From Apiotrichum sp. Y4204 (lineage: Eukaryota > Basidiomycota > Tremellomycetes > Trichosporonales > Trichosporonaceae): a stretch of 64,000 nucleotides of DNA. Location: contig JAMYHL010000071.1 of the NCBI GenBank assembly GCA_025531455.1, positions 124,001-188,000 on the forward strand, in the 5' to 3' direction. Shown piece after piece: positions 58,267 to 64,000 of this stretch. Position 1 is the first letter of the stretch. The number at the start of each line of letters is the position of its first letter. Made by a program: the position numbers and the translations under genes. The notes under the pieces were generated by a model that did no database searches, was not told where the DNA came from, and saw only the letters and a list, made by a program, of their open reading frames with translations.

Positions 58267-61207
58267 TTAGCGCTTTCCGGGGCAGAATGTGGCCTTGACA
58301 CCGTCGTCGTCAAACGAGTGGCGAGCGACGATGGCCGTAAAGTCGCCATCGGGGATAACCCAACGCTGGGAGACAACATCCCAGATCGAAAGGTCGTAGT
58401 CGGAGAGACGGAACGAGACAGTCTTGGAAGCTCCCGGGTCGAGGTTGATGCGGTCAAAGTCGCGGAGGACGCGAGGCGGCTCGCCAGACGACTCGGGGAA
58501 AGAGAGGTAGAGTTGGGGCACCTCGCAGCCGTTCACGTCGCCGGTGTTCTTGATCTCAGCAGTGACGGTCCACTTGGGTGCGTGGAGCTCGGGGGCAACG
58601 GAGCGGCCGAAGGCCTGGTCGGCCGGGGGCGGGTGGCCGGCGGGAGGAACGGGGCGCGTGTCGTTGTCCGAGTTGTCGCGGGCCTCGAGGTCCATGTTTT
58701 CGTCTTGCTCAACGTGGCCGTGGATGGGCGAGACGTTGATGTTCGAGAACTCAAACTTAGTGTAGCTGCCGCCGTAGCCGAAGGGGAAACGAGGAGCGAT
58801 GCCGCGACGGAGGAAGTGACGGTAGTCGATGTCGAGACCCTCGTCGTAGTTGACGTTGGTGTAGGGCGTGTCAATCGGGACGTAGTTGATCTCGGCGGGG
58901 TAGTGCGAACGGTTGCGGGCAATTGTGTAGGGAAGGCGACCGGAGGGGTTGTAGTCACCGTAAAGGACGTCGACGAGGGAGCGACCAGACTCCTCACCAG
59001 GAAGACCAGCCCAAAGAACACCAGTTACATTTGGGTGGTCGATCCACTGCTCGACGTTGATGGGGCCGACGGTGTGGACGACAACGATGGTGTTGTTGCA
59101 TGCGGCCGCGACAGCCTTGACAAGGTTGTCGCCGTTGTGCCACGCACTGAGGTTGTTGCGGTCACCGACCTGAGATGTTAGTACAGACCATTCGTGTTTA
59201 TTCGACTCACATTGCCGTCAACAGTGATGTACTCCTCGCCGCTGTCCGAGTTGATGCCAACGATGGCGACGCTAGCAGTAGAGGCAACCTTGGCAGCGGC
59301 CTCTGTGTCCCAGTCCTGGAGGAAGTAGTTCACAAGGGCGCGGTCCTTGTGGGCGCGCTCAGAGATGGCTTCGAGCGGCGTAGAGAGGAATGGGAACTGG
59401 GCGGTACCAGAGCCCCAGCCGATGGCCAGAGTGCCCTCATCACCGCCGTGGTCGGCGTATCCGTTGGGACCCTTAGAGGAAGGGCCCATGTCTGAGCCAA
59501 TAATCGCAATGTTGTCCGGGTTGCGGAGCGGGAGCGCATTGTCGGTGTTCTTAAGGAGAACAGTGGACGCAGCACCAATCTGGCGGATAAGGACGTCATG
59601 GTCCTTCCTAACGTTAACGTGCGAATTGTTCACCCCACCGTTGTGCCAGCTGTCAAAGTTGACATCCGGATAGTTTTTGTCCTGCTCAAGGAGGTACCAG
59701 CTGGCGACGATGCGCTGGGCCATGTCATCGAAGCGTGCGGCGGACACAGAGCCGTTGCGTACAGCCTCGAGCAGTTCCGGGCCCCAGAAGGACGTCTTCT
59801 GGTCAAACCCAATGTCACCAGGCATCATCATGTCCAGGCCCGCGTTGGCTGACAGCGGTCCGGAGTAGTCATCCGTGCGGGCAATCGAGTCCCAGTCGCT
59901 CATGACATACTTTCAAAGTCAGCATTGATTCGGTGCACACCATGACCCTTTGTACTCACACCAGCAAAGCCGAGCTCTGTCTTCAGAATCTCGTTCATAG
60001 TCTTCGAGTTGCGGTCGCCATGCGTGCCGTTGATCATGTTGTAGCTGGCCATGACGGCCGCAACGTCAGCCTGAACCGCGCGCAGGAATGGGTGCAGGTA
60101 CACCTCGTGCAGCGGACGGTCGTCAATGTTCGAGCTGGAGAAGTGGCGGATGCGCTCCTCCTCGTTGCCGATATAGTGCTTGACACTGGGGTGAGCAATG
60201 TTCTGCCTTTTTTGTACTCACGTCGCCTGCACGCCGGACTTCTGCATGCCCTTGATGGTCTGGTATGTCGCCCAGCCGGAGAGGTAGGGGTCACCGCCGA
60301 AGCCCTCCCAGTTGCGGCCGCCAGCGGCTACACGGCCCATGTTGGTCATGGGGCCGAGCGCGACGTTAATACCCTTGCCCTTAAACTCCGAACCCATGGC
60401 CTTGCCGCGCTCGTAGAGGAGCTTCTTGTCAAAGGTAGCAGCGGCGTTGATCGCCGGGGGGAAGACGCTGACCTGGTCGGCAAAGCGTACGCCGAGAGGG
60501 CTGTCCTGGAGACAGAGACCCTTCCAGCCATGAGCCTCGATGGGGGGCGTGTTGCCGACGCAACGGCCGGTTGTCCACCCGGAACCAGTGACGAGGTTGA
60601 CCTTCTCCTCGGGCGTCCAGTCCGCGAGGAAGGTGGTGGCTTGCTGGTGAGCCTTCTGCCAGCGTGCGTTAAAGAACTGGGTCACGTTCAGCGGCGCAGT
60701 GATGTTCGGGTCACGCTCGTAGCGCTCCGGAGGGCCGGGTGGGGGAAGGGGCTGGACCTTGACATCGGCGGGAGTCGCAAAGATGGGCACCTGAGTGTCG
60801 GAGGTGGGTGCCGGGGCTGCAGCCGAAGATTCCACTGCGGCAGTCTCGGTCGCGAAACCAGCCGCGGAGTCTGTCGCAGGGGCTTCGGAGGCGGCACTGT
60901 CAGTGGCAGCGTCGGTCGCCGAAGGCTCGGGAGCGGTGCTGTCGGTGGCGGCATCCGTGGCAGCGGGGGCGGAAACCTGAGCTGCAGCCGAGTCCGAAGC
61001 GGCCGGCGCAACGGATGTAACGGCAGCCGAGTCGTCAGTAGCAGTGGCGTCGGCAGCCGAGGAAGGAAGCTCCACAACGGTAGTGGCGGTGTCGGACGCA
61101 GGGCCAGCCTGCGCAATGTCGGTGGTGTCGGAGGAAGGAACAGCGTCCTGTCCGCGCGCCAGCGTGGCCAGCACGAGGAGCACGGAGAACAGGTGCTTGT
61201 TCGTCAT
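58267..61207 (-). CDS. Secreted GH3 beta-glucosidase
   Basis: Four exons (60222-61207, 59960-60185, 59211-59909, 58267-59169) encode 937 residues. It has a signal peptide (MTNKHLFSVLLVLATLARG), then an approximately 130-residue Ser/Ala/Thr/Asp linker of repeated TDAATDSA-like units. The GH3 N-domain begins near WTPEEKVNLVTGSGW. It includes GLCLQDSPLGVRF, GRNWEGFGGDPYLSG and KHYIGNEEERIR. The nucleophile Asp is at position 409 in YVMSDWDS. The GH3 C-domain (LLKNTDNALPL, NTIVVVHTVGP, VLWAGLPGEESG) follows. A fibronectin-III-like module closes the protein (FEFSNINVSP, WTVTAEIKNTGDVNGCEVPQLYLSFP, VLRDFDRINL). It should hydrolyse beta-linked glucosides outside the cell or in the wall. Exon 3 uses a TTGAAAG acceptor. 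Confidence 0.96.
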
Positions 61208-62795
61208 GTCTGGTGTGAGCGGGGAAGGAGAAGGTGGTGGTGAGGGGTGAAGGATGCTTACTAGTTTGTTGTTTTGAGGGTCGTCGGAGTAGAGGACTTT
61301 GTTGTGGAGCGTAAGGGAGAAGGCAGATGGAAGAGAGAGAGGAGAGGGGAGAGGAGTGTGGAGAACGTCAAGAGGTGTGAGATCGTGTGTCTTTTATATC
61401 GTTAAAGGTGGTCAAGGAAGTGAGAGAATAACCGAGGTGAAGAGAGAAGAGAGAGTGAGAGAGGGAGTGAGTGGGTGAGTAAGTGAGAGTAACGCCAGAA
61501 GACCCAGAAGGCCAGAAAGGCCAGAATGGATTTCAGACTATTGCAGCATGCAGCATCGAGCTTCGAGGGTTCTGTTCCATGTCCCATCCGGCGGCATCGA
61601 CACCTTCTGTCTGCCACACGCCTGTCTCCCGACCAGGCCAGCCAGCCAGCTTTCAGCCGCGCGATGCTTTAAGCTTACATTGCCCATGTGCGGTGGCTTG
61701 TCGCGCGCGTCGCGTCGTGCGGCAAAGGGAGAAGAAGAGCATGGCACGTGCTGCGCGTCTCCAACGCGTGTGTGTCCATGTGTTTCGACGCGAAGAAGGG
61801 AGGACCAGGTGCCAGAGATCAGAGAGCCTGGTGGCTTGGCTTGTTTCGGGCTTGCCTTTGCATCGGGGTTTGCGCGTACCTGGAGCTAGATGATGTGGTG
61901 GACGCGGGCTCGACGCCGAGTTGCATGATTCCGAGATCGGAGATGGCGTGCACGCGAATGGCTCACATGCAAGGCTGTTTTATTTTTAGTGTTTCGGAGG
62001 CTGGCCGCGCATGTTGCATATGTTGCATGCTGTGTATGCCGTCAAAGGTGGGAGGGAGACATTATGGCAACAATCTCGGTGCACGGTGAGGGAGATGAAT
62101 GAGAGCGAGCGAGAACGAGATGATAAGATGGCTGACGGGTGGGTGTAGGGATCCGGAGAGATGGAGGAATGTTTGGATGCCGATACAAAGGGACGACCGA
62201 GGGTGCCTAGTTCTTCTCGGTCTCTCGGTTCCTCGTTGTACCCCCCTCCTCGCGCTCGTCGGACCTCTCGCATGCTCACACACCTGTGTCGTGTGTGGTC
62301 TCTGCTCCGCACAGAGACTCCGCAGGATAGCGCAATCTCTTGTCCGCAACGCCGCAAGGTATATGCGCACACAGTAACTGGCGGTGGATGTTAGCTTCTG
62401 TGCCTTGCACGCCTCCCTCCAAAACAACGCGACGCGACGCGACCGAGACCAAGACGCGACCAAGACCGCGCGATCCACAGGGTACAATCACATGTCATCA
62501 CATGTCAGACCATGTATGCCTGCATGCATGCCTGTGGCCTGTATCAGGTATCATGAGGAGGTATACATTCCCATGAACAATGAATAGCCGAACCGCGAGA
62601 TCTCGAGACTAAAATTGCTGCGACAATGAAGGCTTGAAACGTGCCGTCATGCCCCACTGCTAGCCCTGCTGTCTCCAAGATCAACCAACTGCACCTAGCC
62701 CCGCTCCCACGCGCCTGCAAACCTAAAGCAATGCAAGATGCTATGCATGCGATAGCCATCGTGAGACAAACACTACTGCAACATGGGAATACAGT
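61208..62795. other. Intergenic spacer
   Basis: Includes the GH3 promoter and about 1.1 kb with no coding signal. CATGCATG palindromes occur at 62520-62530 and 62742-62751. Confidence 0.5.
61391..61400 (-). promoter_or_regulatory. TATA box of the GH3 gene
   Basis: GATATAAAAG on the - strand lies 184-193 bases upstream of the ATG at 61207; the leader between them is pyrimidine-rich in the transcript direction. Confidence 0.5.
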
Positions 62796-63714
62796 CTAGC
62801 AGTAAGCTGAAGCGGCAGCCGGCTCGGGGCCCGGGGCTTCTGCGCCCATGGGCTCCGGCATGTATCCTTTCTCGTTGGCAGTCGCCGTAGCGCGGAAGGT
62901 ATACCCCGCCTCGTCGCGGCGCATGCGGCGTGTGCGTTTTACAACACCAGTCGCGTGCTCCGCATCGCGCTCCTCGCTGGCTTGGCTCGCGCCGAGACCA
63001 AACCACGCGCGCATGCGGCTGCCCTCCGTTTTGGGCTCCGGAAGCCACACGTCCGTGTCAGGCATGAGCAGAATGTGGTACTGGTCCGTGCTTGGCTCCA
63101 GCAGCCATCGCTCGAGGATCGCAAGGTTGCGCAGGTTTGACTTGAAGAGGTTGTCCAGAATGTCACCAATGATCGGGACGATGCCGACTAGGACGTCGAG
63201 GATGACATTGAAGACCTGCCGGGTTAGTATACTGGAAGAGGGGAAACAACAGAGACGCATCGCCGCGGCAACTTGATATTCCCGATGCCCCCAATCCACG
63301 AGACACCTTCACCTGATCATGCTGATCACATCGCAAACCGTCTCTTCCCGGTCCCGTTTAGGGAGAAAGCTCCAAATGTCACTTTGCCTTGCACATCGGT
63401 GGGAGGCCGAAGAGCAAGACAGGCGCGTCAAGACTTTGGGTGACCATTGCACTTGCCTCGCTACGACCCCACCAGCACCAACAATCAATCATCCCGGACA
63501 TGTACTCACCATGCTCATGCAGAGTGCATAGGGCACACCAAAGATGAAGCAGAGCAACACCTGGTAGAGCTGAAAGATGGCGCTCACAAGGTCGCCGTAC
63601 AGGGGCACGAGGGAGATGATGTCATCGAGGCCTGCGCGGAACGGGATGCCCAGGTCGGAGAGCGCAGGCGCGGCGTCCAGGTAGAAGGCGACCGTGCGGA
63701 TGTGGTTGTACATT
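62796..63714 (-). CDS. DUF4112 membrane protein, 5' end not resolved
   Basis: Two exons are clear (63510-63714 and 62796-63215), joined in phase. The first gives RTVAFYLDAAPALSDLGIPFRAGLDDIISLVPLYGDLVSAIFQLYQVLLCFIFGVPYALCMSMV. The second gives FNVILDVLVGIVPIIGDILDNLFKSNLRNLAILERWLLEP. Paired GLDDIISLVPLYGD and GIVPIIGDILD motifs with hydrophobic helices are the DUF4112 signature of small fungal membrane proteins of unknown role. A 100-residue polar tail follows (KRTRRMRRDEAGYTF), ending in AASAYC. The first exon begins with one leftover base after an AATAG acceptor, so at least one upstream exon is needed. It may lie in 63760-64000 or beyond the window. Confidence 0.85.
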
Positions 63715-64000
63715 CTATTCGGGATAGTCGAATGTCGGGCATGAAAGCGAGTGTCAGCAAAAGATACAGGGATGGGCAAATTGAAGGGAAGAGGAGAGTC
63801 AGGTAAAATTTCTAGAGACTGGATTAACAGCATAGCCGGAGCTCTGCTAATACATGGTTTTGCATCACTCGAAGAGGTGGGAGGAGTGTTAGGTGGTGAG
63901 AAGTGTGGGGGTTGATGAGTGATCGCATGGAGGCTCGACGTCCTCGGCAATGCTCAACGACACCAGCTTTCCATCACCACTCTACCCAACTCCCAACGAT
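63715..64000. other. Window edge, probable upstream part of the DUF4112 gene
   Basis: An open - strand frame continues here in phase with the DUF4112 exon, but its Pro/Ser/His-rich content looks like leader rather than protein. No ATG exon is confidently placed. Confidence 0.35.

Overview
The window is nuclear DNA of a GC-rich, intron-rich fungus. Nearly every gene is interrupted by short introns with GTGAGT-type donors and a CTRAC/CTAAT branch point almost touching the acceptor. The gene content fits a basidiomycete, most likely a Tremellomycetes-type yeast; that placement is inference from gene structure and protein families, not from a marker gene. No bacterial features, rRNA, tRNA or CRISPR array were found.

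Layout. 0-5 kb: a possible 65-residue small gene (+), then the vitamin B6 enzyme PDX1/SNZ (-) with two unusually long introns. 5-13 kb: one very large gene (-) for a 2,364-residue actin-cortex type protein with an N-terminal ADF/cofilin-homology domain, about 2,000 disordered residues, a coiled coil and a C-terminal PH domain. 14-21 kb: a homeodomain transcription factor, a membrane-anchored alpha/beta hydrolase and a secreted Cys-rich protein, all (-). 22-28 kb: a microbial-type PARG, a mitochondrial ABHD11-like hydrolase (-) and a divergent Zn2Cys6 transcription factor (+). 28-37 kb: a class II aldolase/adducin protein, a truncated PDR-type ABC transporter remnant, a bZIP factor and a DAO-type FAD oxidoreductase, all (-). 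38-47 kb: a PIN4-like RRM+R3H protein (-), a 3-kb spacer, a vWFA-domain protein with a Gln/Gly/Pro-rich N-terminus (+) and gamma-tubulin (-). 48-52 kb: an SR-tailed cyclophilin (+), a C2H2-like hypothetical (+) and the rRNA methyltransferase BMT5 (-). 52-64 kb: a GPI-anchored surface protein (-), two poorly supported hypotheticals, a secreted GH3 beta-glucosidase (-) and a DUF4112 membrane protein (-), probably cut by the window edge.

The genes do not form an operon or an obvious biosynthetic cluster; this is mostly an ordinary chromosomal segment. I did not find a convincing new multi-gene system. The most notable observations are the compact 3' splice-site architecture, which resolves otherwise ambiguous exons, and a decayed second copy of an exon-like NPFGxHF segment inside a repeat-bearing aldolase intron. 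Others are a PARG with a PIP-box-like tail, alternative N-termini for the vWFA protein, the ABC transporter stump, and recurrent CATGCATG palindromes in non-coding DNA.
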